Source: Dryomyza anilis
Lineage: Eukaryota > Arthropoda > Insecta > Diptera > Dryomyzidae
Direction of reading: 5' to 3'
DNA: 64,000 nucleotides
Assembly: GCA_951804985.1 (NCBI GenBank)
Contig: OX638131.1
Coordinates: 58,496,351 to 58,560,350, forward strand
The notes under the pieces: generated by a model
Database searches by the model: none
Told to the model about the DNA's origin: nothing
Seen by the model: the letters and a program-made list of their open reading frames with translations, nothing else
Shown here: positions 54,174-63,980 of the stretch, one piece after another
How positions within the stretch are numbered: position 1 is the stretch's first letter
Layout of the letters: each line of letters opens with the position of its first letter
Program-made: the position numbers and the translations under genes

Positions 54174-55118
54174 TTACTTAGTTAATAAATCGTTTTTGTT
54201 AATCCATGAATTATGTTCACTTCCAAAACCTAGCCACTTGACATACACCATATCCTTTTTTCTTTTTAAAACCTTTTCAACTAGATACGTATTTGATGTT
54301 TCTGTTTTAAGTAATTCTTCTTCATAAAATCCACCTTTTATTATTTCTCCTTGATAATCAATTAATTGATAAGTAATTGGATTTGTGATCTTTATTTTAT
54401 TTATCTTGAATACCTCATTGGACCAATTGGATTCATATGCTTTGTAGAAAGTACCTTTATATTTACTAATTCGAACATCATCTCCAATTTTTAATTTACT
54501 CATCTTAAATGTTTTAATATGATTGTAAACTGTATTTAAAAGTATTTGTTGATTAGATTTATTGACATTTTTTGGAGACATTTTAATACTACGATGATAT
54601 CTATTATTATATATATTGATATTTTTTGTAATCAAGTTCAGCCATTTATAATTCCCTTGAAGACTAAAATCTTTCCACATTAAATTTTTAAAAGTTCTAT
54701 TAAACCTTTCAATTATTGAAGCCTTCATATTAGAAAATGTATGATAATGGTTTATTTCAAAATTTTTCATTAATTTTTTAAAATTAGAATTGAAAAATTC
54801 TTTACCTTGATCAGATTGAATATTATTGGGAATTTTTTTCCTATTTTTTTCTAGAATATTTTGCATAGCTAAGGTTACATCGATCCCACTTTTGGTTTTA
54901 ACAGGTAAAGCATATGCGTATTTAGAAAAAACATCTATAACAGTCAGTAAATATTTATATCCTTTATTAATCTTTGCAAAAGGTATCATTTCTACAAGAT
55001 CGATTTGCCAAGTATCTGAAATACCCTTTTGAATAAACCTACGCCGTTTAAAATTTCTTCTTGTTTGTCGATGCAATTCATTTACAAGAACTTCTTTACT
55101 CATTGTGAGTTCAACCAA
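54174..55118 (-). CDS. Polinton integrase (retroviral type) with chromodomain
   Basis: 314 residues. The catalytic core has Asp40 (TWQIDLVEM), Asp103 (IQSDQGKEFF) and Glu137 (ASIIERFNRT), the DDE triad of retroviral-type integrases, which joins element ends to target DNA with a 6-bp duplication. The C-terminal part from about 276 (VEKVLKRKKDMVYVKWLGFG, then HNSWI) is a chromodomain that could steer insertion to marked chromatin. The N-terminus begins with the LHRQTRRNFKRRR run common at the start of Polinton integrases; no HHCC zinc domain is seen. Start at 55118; a second ATG lies five codons on. It is divergent from the ATPase, with a 98-bp gap. Confidence 0.9.
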   Translation of the reverse strand: MVELTMSKEVLVNELHRQTRRNFKRRRFIQKGISDTWQIDLVEMIPFAKINKGYKYLLTVIDVFSKYAYALPVKTKSGIDVTLAMQNILEKNRKKIPNNIQSDQGKEFFNSNFKKLMKNFEINHYHTFSNMKASIIERFNRTFKNLMWKDFSLQGNYKWLNLITKNINIYNNRYHRSIKMSPKNVNKSNQQILLNTVYNHIKTFKMSKLKIGDDVRISKYKGTFYKAYESNWSNEVFKINKIKITNPITYQLIDYQGEIIKGGFYEEELLKTETSNTYLVEKVLKRKKDMVYVKWLGFGSEHNSWINKNDLLTK

Positions 55119-55216
55119 TAGTGTAAATGATTGATTTTTTAAAATTTATATTTATATAAAAAAAACTTGTTTACAATATTTATATTTATTAGAAGTTCAT
55201 CATTGAATAGAGAACC
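55119..55216. promoter_or_regulatory. Probable bidirectional promoter, integrase/ATPase
   Basis: A 98-bp gap between divergent genes. It is AT-rich with TATATAAAA-type sequence near 55152-55160. No other motif is clear. Confidence 0.45.
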
Positions 55217-55885
55217 ATGTTTCATCAATTTGTGTATCCATTTACAATGTTAGTTTGTGGACCATCAGGTTGTGGCAAATCAACATTTATTATAAATCTT
55301 ATTAACAATAAACATTTAATTAGTTCTCCTATTACAAAAGTAATTTGGTGTTATGCTGAAAAAAACTCTTTACCGGAACTTGATAATGTCAATTTTATTG
55401 AAGGCATTCCAGATGACTTTGAGAATTCAGCTAATGAATATACATTAATAATTTTAGATGATTTAATGTTAGACTCATTTAACAAAAAAGTTTGTGAACT
55501 ATTTACTAAAGGTTCGCATCACCGCAATTTATCAGTTGTTTTAGTAACTCAAAATATTTTTCATAAGGGGACATATACAAGAGATATATCATTGAATTCA
55601 AAATATATAGTTATGTTTAAAAATCCTAGAGATAAACTACAATTTCAATGCTTGGCAAGACAAATTTATCCTGAAAATTATAAAGAATTAGTTAGAGTAT
55701 ATAACACTTGTACTGAGAGTGCTCATGGTTATTTATTAATAGATCTTACACAACAAGCACATAACGCATTAAGATTCAGATCTAACATTTTCAATAAAGA
55801 ATATTGTTACTGCTTTGTTTCACTCCAAAATGACCTGCAAACTGAAACGATTGAAGGAGAACAAATATATTCTATATGTTCTTAA
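55217..55885 (+). CDS. Polinton DNA-packaging ATPase (FtsK/HerA type)
   Basis: 222 residues. Walker A is GPSGCGKS at 15-22, Walker B is LIILDDLM at 77-84, and a VTQN sensor motif lies at 110-113 after a KGSHHRNLSVV strand. This is the FtsK/HerA-type ATPase that would pump element DNA into capsids. Length fits the family (about 200-260). Its last 71 bases overlap the start of the 118-codon gene in another frame. It heads a plus-strand trio. Confidence 0.9.
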   Translation: MFHQFVYPFTMLVCGPSGCGKSTFIINLINNKHLISSPITKVIWCYAEKNSLPELDNVNFIEGIPDDFENSANEYTLIILDDLMLDSFNKKVCELFTKGSHHRNLSVVLVTQNIFHKGTYTRDISLNSKYIVMFKNPRDKLQFQCLARQIYPENYKELVRVYNTCTESAHGYLLIDLTQQAHNALRFRSNIFNKEYCYCFVSLQNDLQTETIEGEQIYSICS

Positions 55886-56171
55886 AAATGCTAAACCTAA
55901 ATTGCGAAATGCAATTCTAAAAAACGCGGATGATAATCTTATAAAAGCTATTAATGAAATTGCATTTAATGTTTTACATAAAAATCATAATGTAAAGAAA
56001 AACGATTTAGTAAAGTTAAAATCATATAAAAATGTCATTAGAAAACTTTGCTGCTCAAAAACTGTTTTACGATCGAAGAGAAAACATCTAATCCAAAGAG
56101 GAGGATTTATACCAATTTTGATTTCTTCTGTTTTAAGCGGTGTTATAGGAAAAATTTTAGAAAATGTCTAA
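55815..56171 (+). CDS. Polinton small basic protein with hydrophobic C-terminus
   Basis: 118 residues, lysine/arginine-rich, ending in KRKHLIQRGGFIPILISS followed by a hydrophobic glycine-containing tail. Proteins with this R-GGF-x-P hydrophobic end are common beside the packaging ATPase in Polintons; I cannot name the function. A role in the virion core or membrane contact is possible. It overlaps the ATPase gene by 71 bases and the next gene by 8, so start choice is uncertain; a later ATG (codon 6) would still overlap. Confidence 0.65.
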   Translation: MFHSKMTCKLKRLKENKYILYVLKNAKPKLRNAILKNADDNLIKAINEIAFNVLHKNHNVKKNDLVKLKSYKNVIRKLCCSKTVLRSKRKHLIQRGGFIPILISSVLSGVIGKILENV

Positions 56172-56799
56172 TATTTTATCCAAGCTTATATTATTAAACC
56201 CTTCTACATATGAACGCTATTCTAACGATATGTCAGATTCAAATTTTTTAAAACGAAAACTTCTTCCAATATATGCCTCTCATACACTTAAAGATATAAA
56301 TAAATGGTATGGAATAAAACAGGAACTCGCAAAATATTTGATTACCAAACAAGAAATAAATATTAAGAAAGAGAATAAATCGGTTAAATCGTATAAATCA
56401 TTAAGGGATAAAGATACTCAAACAAAATGGATATTTAAAAACGATAATGAAACTCAAACAAAAGATATTGGAAAAAAAGATTTTGCTTCGCAGGCTGACT
56501 TTAATGCTAATGAACATATATTTAGCAATATTAACGAAGATGAAGAAAATTCTATGGATGTGGATACAACAATTAATAAAATAAACCATTCCTCTGCAAG
56601 TTCTGCAGCTAAACGTTTAAAAAACTTTTCAAATCATGGATCACCTAAAGTACGGATTTTGTCAAGTGATGGAAGTAAAATTACACCGAAAACTAAGCAA
56701 ACTCTATTACCATATCAATACTCACCTCGCTTAACTCGTCAAAAAAGTAAAACATTACAATATGATTATGATGATGTTAATTGGTATAATATTAAATAA
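56164..56799 (+). CDS. Polinton 211-residue protein of unknown function
   Basis: The N-terminal third looks folded (NILSKLILLNPSTYERY, KDINKWYGIKQELAKYLI). The rest is polar and probably disordered, with repeated DTQTK/ETQTK phrases near residues 80-100 and an S/K/P-rich end. No catalytic motif is seen. Position after the ATPase and small basic protein suggests a structural or assembly role. It converges on the polymerase gene, with a 109-bp AT-rich gap. Confidence 0.65.
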   Translation: MSNILSKLILLNPSTYERYSNDMSDSNFLKRKLLPIYASHTLKDINKWYGIKQELAKYLITKQEINIKKENKSVKSYKSLRDKDTQTKWIFKNDNETQTKDIGKKDFASQADFNANEHIFSNINEDEENSMDVDTTINKINHSSASSAAKRLKNFSNHGSPKVRILSSDGSKITPKTKQTLLPYQYSPRLTRQKSKTLQYDYDDVNWYNIK

Positions 56800-56908
56800 A
56801 CAAAACATTTTTAAATACATAAAAATCGAATTTTTATTTTATTATTAATTTAATACATTATAAATTTATATAATATAAATCTAATAATTAAAATAATATA
56901 ATTTATAT

Positions 56909-59900
56909 CTATATATCTATATTCATAAAAATATCTAAATCATTATTTAAAGCTTTAATATAATCAATTTTGTAATGTCCCCAAGCAAGTGTGTTTATAC
57001 CATCATCTAGTATATACCGTTTATCATCTATAAAATTAAGTGATAATTTATTTACACATTGTGTATATAAAATATGGGCTTTAGATCTTATTATATACAT
57101 TTCTCTCATTATAACTTTCTTATTGTAAAGGCATGTTTTATAATCATGAATAGTAAATGTTTTACTAACTGATTTTTTAACACCCTTGGCTTTTGATGTT
57201 GGTATATCATTTTCAACAGTAAAAAAGTATGTTTTGGGTTTAAGACATATTATTTCTTTCATTATTTTGCCATTATTTTCGTCTTTCATCAAACCCACAA
57301 CTTTACAATTATTTTGATGATAACCATATATATTAGGATACTCATAACTAGAAGTGTCAAAAATATAATTTGATGGATCAGTTTTTTCAACATCTTCATA
57401 AATGTCTTTATAGAAATCATTTGTTTTAATCTCAACTATAAGAGAATCTGTGTCCGTATAAGCTAATCTTACATTACTATTAAATTTAGTTTTTAAGTAA
57501 TTATAATAGAAGTCGTACATTTTACATTTCGATAAATCTAATACACAAAATCCTGTATATATAGGTTTATTTAACTTAACTTTAAGAACTTTTGATTCTA
57601 TTACTATCATATTTTCATTAATATTCGTTCTACTATGGAATGCTGGATTTGCTATTATTGATCTGGCTCCTTTAACTTTACCATTATTCTCCCAATTGCA
57701 ACAAATATTTACATTTCTTCTATTTTCAACATTTTCCATTGTTTTGCCATAAACTGAATTATTCATTAATTTATAAAAATTTTTCTCAAACTCATTGGTA
57801 GCTTTAGACCTCATTAATGTATTCAGATCTATATACTTTTTAAGCCAACAACTTTGAGAAAACTCTAAAATTCTATATATTTTTTTTAAAATTAAACCAT
57901 TTTTAATACATTCTTGAAGCATTTTATAATGTATTTTATACATATTCTTATTATTAAGATCTGCTATAAGTTTTTTAGAATTAGAATTACAAGAAGGTGG
58001 TGTTTTATTTTCTGGACAAAACGGAAAATCATTATGTAAATTATGAATTGAAGAAGGATATTCTAAGTCTACTTCAAAAATATATCCTTTAGAAGAATGT
58101 TCATTAATAGATTTAAGTTTTTCAATAGTAAACTCTGTAATTTCATATGACTCTAAAAATCTAAATTCCTTAAAAGGTAATGGCTGTGACATCGCATAAC
58201 CATATAAATTATTTGCGTCATAATACATTAAATATGATGAACATTTAGATTTATCAAAGTTATGCATATATTTATTATTGGCTTTTACATGTCTAATCGA
58301 GCATTGTGTTAAACCTCCACGTATACCGTCTTGAATAAAAGTATACATTTCTATATCGGTAATTAGTTCGAGGTTAATTTTAGTCATCTTGAGCATAGCA
58401 TCCCAAGATAATCCGGGAGCAGTGAAGTAATGACACGGATCAAGCTCATAAATTTTTAGACAAATTTTTCTAAAATTCTCAAAAACATCCGCAAGTAAGA
58501 CAACATCACACTTTAGGTATACTTCTAAATAATCTTTTAAAGATTTACAATTTAAAATGTTCCATACATTCAGAGCATAAGCATAATCATCTTCAGAACA
58601 CTCTTCATTAATTAATCTATTAAAAAACTTATCTTTAGCAGGTAATTGATTTTCTTTTAACCTATTAAAACTATCTAAATAATCATAAGGAAAAACACCT
58701 TTTCTATAAAATATCTTATACGAATTATTGTTAAAAACCTTTTTAGTTATATGGATTGACTCGTCATTTAGAGTTTTCACCAATTTCTCAAGGCTGCTAG
58801 GTAAAAATCTAAATGAATCTATAAATCTAAGTTGAAAACTATGATCTTTAGTTAAATTTATAGTTTTTGTTATAGATATAAATACCTCTTTATTAAGAGG
58901 TATAATATCAATAGCCCCCTCTACTTCGTTTAAATTTTGTATAAATAAATGTAGATCATATTTGGATAAATTATGAGTTATTACCGGAAAGAATTTAGTT
59001 CTTTTTGCTTTCAAATTACATTCTGTATGAGCAGATCCTAAATACTTTCCGGTAAAATGACAATGGTGCCTTACTTTTATACTAATATTATTACTTAAAT
59101 GACTTTTACATATACAGCAGATTGTTGATTGATGGAACTCGTGCATTTCCTGGTCAGTTATCTTCATTGCCTTCATTGTGGAGTAAACGTTCCAATATAT
59201 TTGCGTCGCTTTCGCAACTAAAGATTTTATCATAACTCTCGAACATTCAGGACCTATAAACGAAAGATTAAATATTATATATATATCGTTTTTTATTTTT
59301 ATTTTTTAATTATTATTTTTTTCTTTTGTATTCACCTGTATAATTTTGTAGCTTATCGAAACGATCATCATATGACCCTTTCAAATACCAAGCAAATGCG
59401 CATGGTATGTGCTTCTGAATATTCGTTGTATGCGTATTTTCTGGGTTATTTGTACATCCAATAATCGGTTCCAGAATCGATTCAAAATCCATATAAAAAG
59501 TATATCCAACTGGGATGGTTTTTTCATAGGCTTTAAATGCTAGTGTGGACTCATTTTCCTTGGGCAAATACGTAATTTTTTTTTTACATGATGATTTATG
59601 TGCCTCAAGTGACTTTATAGATGTAAATTGTAGAATACATCCATTACAAATATACATTTTGTGGGCTCTTTTTCGTCCCTGACCGCTTATCAATTTACTT
59701 AGATCTTTTATCCAGACATAGTGAGTAATTTCTTCACTGTCACAAAATAGCAAATTGATATGTGTACTCTGTTCTTTTTCAGTGTGATAAATAGGTCCCA
59801 AAATTTCGCATTTTCCATCTGACTTTTCATTATACATGAAAATATTTATGCTAATGGAGTTGTTTAGCTCAAATATTTTGGTATTCTTTATAGAATGAGG

Positions 59901-60899
59901 GAAGTCTAATCCTCTAAATATCAAGTTTATACCATTCACATAAATTTCCTCTGCTGTTATGTCGGAAATATTATATGAATTAATGCGATAGGGATCATTT
60001 ATTTTTATTTTTGTATTAACTATTGCTGCAATAATAGCCCACTTAAAGCAGAAAATATCACTGTTTTGTATATTAATACATGCCTTTCTTTTTTCTATGT
60101 ATGCTGGCAATTTCTGATATGATAATCCATTTAAGGGGCTATATTCACTTATATTAAGCTCAATTTTATTGATTTTTATCAAAGCCCATCCACTATCCCG
60201 TTCTTGAAAGTTCTCCATTTTATTTATTAACAATTCTTCAATATTTAACATTACATCTTCAATATTATCTTTGGTTAATATTGTTAGTGGTTTTGTTATA
60301 TGTGAAAAAGTGCTTAGTTTAAATTCATCATCATCTTCGACAGAAGGTTTTGAAGGACGTATATAGTCAGCAGAGATCTCCGCATTCAATTTTAAAGATA
60401 TTTTCTTATTTAATTCTCTTTCCAGTAAATTTTTAATTTTATTTCTTATTTGACCGAAATATTCATGTGGATTTATTAGACTTTCATCATCATTAGGTAA
60501 TATGTAATCACATATTTTATTTTTAAATGCTTTTCGTACCAATTTAAATCCATCTATATCTGCAATCTCTGATGCTCTCTTATGCGCTGTTGATCTTAAA
60601 TGGCCTCTCCATAGGGATTTGTGAACTGTAACATTACAGTTCTCACAGTAACGGCTCACCGATGATGATGTTGATGCGATTTCATATTCATTATTCAGCA
60701 AATCCTCATATTTTCCTTGTTTTGAAGGAATTTCCTCTTGAAAATGTTGACAGGAATGATGTTTTAAAGTATTTGGTCTGCTAAAAGATTTACTACACTT
60801 TAAGCAGCTAAACTTTGTATTTTCATGTATTGTCGATACATGTCTCTTTAAATTATAGTTTTTCGCGAAGGACTTTGAACACAATGCACAGATAAACAT
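56909..60899 (-). CDS. Polinton DNA polymerase B, two exons
   Basis: Exons are 60899-59336 and 59253-56909 with an 82-bp intron (GTGAAT...TTATAG); splicing gives about 1302 residues. The N-terminus has C2H2 fingers (C4, C7, H20, H25; C32, C35; C85, C88, H100, H106). Exonuclease motif I is DFE at 471-473 and motif II is HNLSKYDLHLF early in exon 2. Exon 2 also starts with a C..C...HCHFTGKYLGSAH..CNL zinc module like endonuclease VII. Polymerase motifs are DANNLYGYAM (A), KLMNNSVYGKTMEN (B) and AYTDTDSL (C). The enzyme is the protein-primed type that would copy the element from its ends. Without splicing it would be cut in two by a stop. Confidence 0.9.
59254..59335 (-). other. Intron of polymerase B
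   Basis: The donor GTGAAT follows ACAG at 59336 and the acceptor TTTATAG ends at 59254. Splicing keeps phase 1 and joins a glycine codon; in-frame stops occur if it is retained. The 82-bp length fits small insect introns. Confidence 0.8.
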
Positions 60900-61234
60900 T
60901 TTTTAATTTTTATAGAAGTTCTCGAAGTTGCAAACAAACGAACACTAACTTAAATTATTATTTTGAATATTAAGAAACTTCAACTTCAAATTTTACAGGA
61001 ATTATTGAACATAAAAAAGTGCAGTGTTGCAATAAAGATGTGTTACTGCAGTTTTAATTTACTGACTTCCGGTGTATTTCACTACTTATACATTAAATTT
61101 TGCTGAATTCAAATTTTTAAGTTCAGTTTAATATATATCATATTACATGCTTTGATATATAAAGGTGTTCTATACAATGGATATAATAATAAATTTTACT
61201 CGTTTTCATACTTTTAATATATCAACATTAAAAA
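60900..61234. promoter_or_regulatory. Divergent promoter region, polymerase B and zinc-finger gene
   Basis: 335 bp between outward-facing genes. TATATAAA lies near 61156-61163, about 75 bases before the zinc-finger start codon. I see no other named site. Confidence 0.5.
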
Positions 61235-61639
61235 ATGGAGTGTGAATTTTGCCCGCATTTAAAATTCTCGAATAGAAACAACCTTAAGCGGCATATCCTG
61301 CGAAAACATAATTTTTCATATAAAAAGGCAAAAACTTATACTTGTAAGTAAATAACTAAATATATTTTTTAAAATTATTTTATATTAATAATAAAAATTT
61401 TATTAACAGTAAATCCTCAAATTGAAATACTAGAAGTCGTAACACTCCCGCCAGTAAATTTGATAGATGTTGGAATTAGGGAAGGATTATTAGATGATGG
61501 ACTAGACCATCTATTTCTTAACTTAGACGATCCGAGGATGTTAAATGCGGATCATCATTATTGTAATTTAATGGACGATGATGATGATAATATTTTATTA
61601 AACGCTCTACTGAGTTTTGAGCAAATAATGCAAATATAA
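61235..61639 (+). CDS. Polinton small C2H2 zinc-finger protein, two exons
   Basis: Exons are 61235-61343 and 61410-61639, split by a 66-bp intron (GTAAGT...TTAACAG); together they encode 112 residues. Exon 1 holds one C2H2 finger: C3, C6, H20 and H25, with FSNRNNLKRHILRKH between and around the histidines. Exon 2 encodes an acidic, leucine-rich tail (REGLLDDGLDHLFLNLDD, later a DDDDD run). A DNA-binding finger plus acidic tail resembles a small transcription regulator; that is inference. The finger is similar to the first finger of the polymerase on the opposite strand (NYNLKRHVSTIH). Without splicing exon 1 would stop after 37 codons. Confidence 0.7.
61344..61409 (+). other. Intron of the zinc-finger gene
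   Basis: 66 bp with consensus ends, GTAAGT at the donor and a TTATTAACAG acceptor. Splicing leaves the downstream frame open for 76 codons. Confidence 0.72.
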
Positions 61640-61773
61640 GTTTTATAAATTATTTGTTATATTGTTTCAAATCGTTTTAAAATAAATAAATAAAACATTA
61701 TGTATATATTTAAATATTTTATTTAAAATGAATATTTTTAAAAGTAAGTATATTGATACGATTTTTTTTATTT

Positions 61774-62145
61774 TTATTCATAACGTAAATCGAATAGAGC
61801 CATCCCCATTACTTCTGATTGTCGTCCTCGAAAAATAATAGACCACTTTTTCTCATTTATATTATATAAATATGGATCATCGGTTTCAACTTTTCTAGAA
61901 ATTCTTGCTGGTAGATAAAACCATCTGTTGTCTGTTAGATGTACAATTAATTTTGTTCCATTAATTGTGTTTTTCCATTCAAATTTAGAAATCCTGAATT
62001 CCTGATCAATGGGCAAGTCATCTACTCTAATGTATGTAGAGAGGTTTCCTTTTGCTAAACTAATAATTTCAGCGAAATCCTTTAAATAATATAAATACAT
62101 AAATTAATAAATACAAACAAAATTAAAAAAAAACAATCTTACCAT
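61774..62145 (-). CDS. Polinton right-end protein, start codon split off by an intron
   Basis: Proposed exons are 62145-62143 (only the ATG) and 62079-61774, with a 63-bp intron (GTAAGA...TTTAAAG). The spliced product has 103 residues and begins MDFAEIISLAKG. The unspliced alternative is a 108-codon frame starting at 62100. The protein has no motif that I recognise; it has mixed beta-like stretches (FEWKNTINGTKLIVHLTDN, RWFYLPARI). It is the mirror partner of the 98-codon gene: each is the first gene inside a terminal repeat and each is preceded by the same TATA sequence. Confidence 0.6.
62080..62142 (-). other. Proposed intron directly after a start codon
   Basis: ATG at 62145-62143 is followed at once by GTAAGA; the acceptor TTTAAAG ends at 62080. 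Splicing leaves the frame open. The match to consensus is good at the donor and moderate at the acceptor. Confidence 0.55.
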
Positions 62146-62161
62146 ATTTTGTTGTTCCTAT

Positions 62162-63584
62162 CAAATTGTAATGTAGACGATGAATAAATTTAATTCAAAT
62201 TTCGATCCATTTATATATAATGGATATCTCTTTAAAATGAGTTAAAAAGTGAATTCCATTAGTATAATTATACTCAATTAAAATTTTAAAGAGAGTAAAT
62301 TAAATAAATCTCAAGACAAAAAACTCTATAAAAAATATACATGTTCTAACATGTTCAATCTTTTAAACATATAGTATAGAAAATGATTTAAAAAATGATC
62401 CCAATGGAACCTTATGGCTCCATTCATTCATATAACCAAATTAAACGACCATGACTTTGTAGAATAAAATCCAGTACAATAACCCTTATAGTAAAATTGG
62501 CCTTGAATTAAATATATGTCAATGCATTAATACAGAAGTGTCTTAACCTGTTTACAACAAAAAAATTAACCACAAAAAAAAAATAAGCATCTAATAATAA
62601 TATTCATTCATATATCGAAGTTTTAAATTACAATCACCGTTCCTCAACAAAGTTTCAAATTGAACCCTTTGCTCCTCAACTCTCTTGATGATCATGCAAA
62701 AATAAAACAAACAAGTATAACTATAGTATACATTATAACTACGTTAACTGAAATCTAATTGCAACTATAATATTTTACAACAACAACATGAATACGTTTG
62801 TAAATATTCTCATTCACAAAAAATGCTTACTCCGATATAATTATCCCAACAACAACATTTACTCTTTACGGCTGCATGCCTTCATAACATGCATATAATA
62901 TATATGTATGTATCAACATTAACAAATTATGTTAAAAAGTCATCCCACTGGCTCCATGCCATTATAAAATATATAGTATACATATAATATACATCTGTTA
63001 AAAATACTTCCCATGAAAACAATAACAAATATTCCACAAAAAATGCTTACTCCGATATAATTATCCCAACAACAACATTTACTCTTTACGGCTGCATGCC
63101 TTCATAACATGCATATAATATATATGTATGTATCAACATTAACAAATTATGTTAAAAAGTCATCCCACTGGCTCCATGCCATTATAAAATATATAGTATA
63201 CATATAATATACATCTGTTAAAAATACTTCCCATGAAAACAATAACAAATATTCTGTTAAAATATGATCCCCATTGAAAAAACAATAACAACTATACTGT
63301 TAAAATATGATCTCCAATGAACTACAGTACCAACAACTCTGTTAAAAAATGATCCCTATTGAACTATACCAACAACAACTATGTTAAAAAATGATCCCTA
63401 TTGAATTACACTAACAGTAACTATGTTAAAAAATGATCCCTATTGAATTACACTAACAACAACTATGTTAAAAAATGATCCCTATTGAATTACACTAACA
63501 ACATCTCTGTTAAAATTCATTTACACTAACAACAATGTGCTCCATGGAGCCCAGTGGGGCCAGAACCGGCGAATCCATACTACT
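62162..63584 (-). repeat. Right terminal inverted repeat of the Polinton
   Basis: Inverted copy of 49104-50529, with only scattered differences such as one AGT unit fewer at the tip, one G/A change in a 42-bp unit and A-tract lengths. It includes the same 220-bp duplication and 42-bp array. No gene is inside it. Confidence 0.92.
62210..62219 (-). promoter_or_regulatory. TATA-type promoter in the right terminal repeat
   Basis: TATATATAAA on the minus strand, about 65 bases before the ATG at 62145, mirroring 50474-50483. Confidence 0.55.
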
Positions 63585-63590
63585 CTTTTT
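63585..63590 (+). repeat. Right target duplication of the Polinton
   Basis: CTTTTT, matching 49098-49103. Confidence 0.85.
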
Positions 63591-63801
63591 TATCATATCT
63601 CTCACATCCATTTTTATATTAAAAATCCCATTTTTTTTAATATAAAGTTAGTTAATTTTCGCAAAAGCAATTTGCAACAAAACTGCATTAAAAGTTAAGG
63701 GGAACAATGCGGAACACTTAAACGTTTTTAACTTTTAACAATTTACTTTTTGTTTTAGAGGCTAACATATATTGTATGATTTTTTGGTGTATTTGGTGTA
63801 A

Positions 63802-63980
63802 GCAACAAGAAATTCGAAAATGCTAAGCGTTATGCAAAAATAAAACACATTTCGAAAATGGTATATTAAATGTACACTTTTCCTTGCATCTCACAACTTT
63901 TATTTTTTCCATTAACAAACAAAATATATATATTCAAATAATAATAAAACTTTTTGTGATTTAATGTAAAATGAATAAAA
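63802..63980 (+). repeat. Dispersed repeat R, copy 2
   Basis: It matches 47660-47840 from GCAACAAGAAATTCGAAAAT to TTTAATGTAAAATGAAT. It is followed at once by the start of another DINE-1-like copy. Confidence 0.8.

Larger units (their letters stand above)
49104..63584. mobile_element. Polinton/Maverick element, apparently complete
   Basis: A 14,481-bp element with AG-starting termini, about 1.42-kb inverted repeats and a 6-bp CTTTTT duplication. Genes, left to right: 98-codon ORF (+); protease, major capsid, 140-codon basic protein, minor capsid candidate and integrase (all -); packaging ATPase, 118- and 211-codon proteins (+); polymerase B (-); zinc-finger protein (+); 103-codon protein (-). 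None of the recognised frames is broken once three short introns are allowed. The near-identity of the terminal repeats suggests recent insertion. At 14.5 kb it is slightly short for the family (about 15-20 kb). Confidence 0.95.

Noticed and set aside
59233..59335. Frameshift or stop disrupting the polymerase
   Set aside because: Consensus GT-AG ends and correct phase make an 82-bp intron the better explanation.
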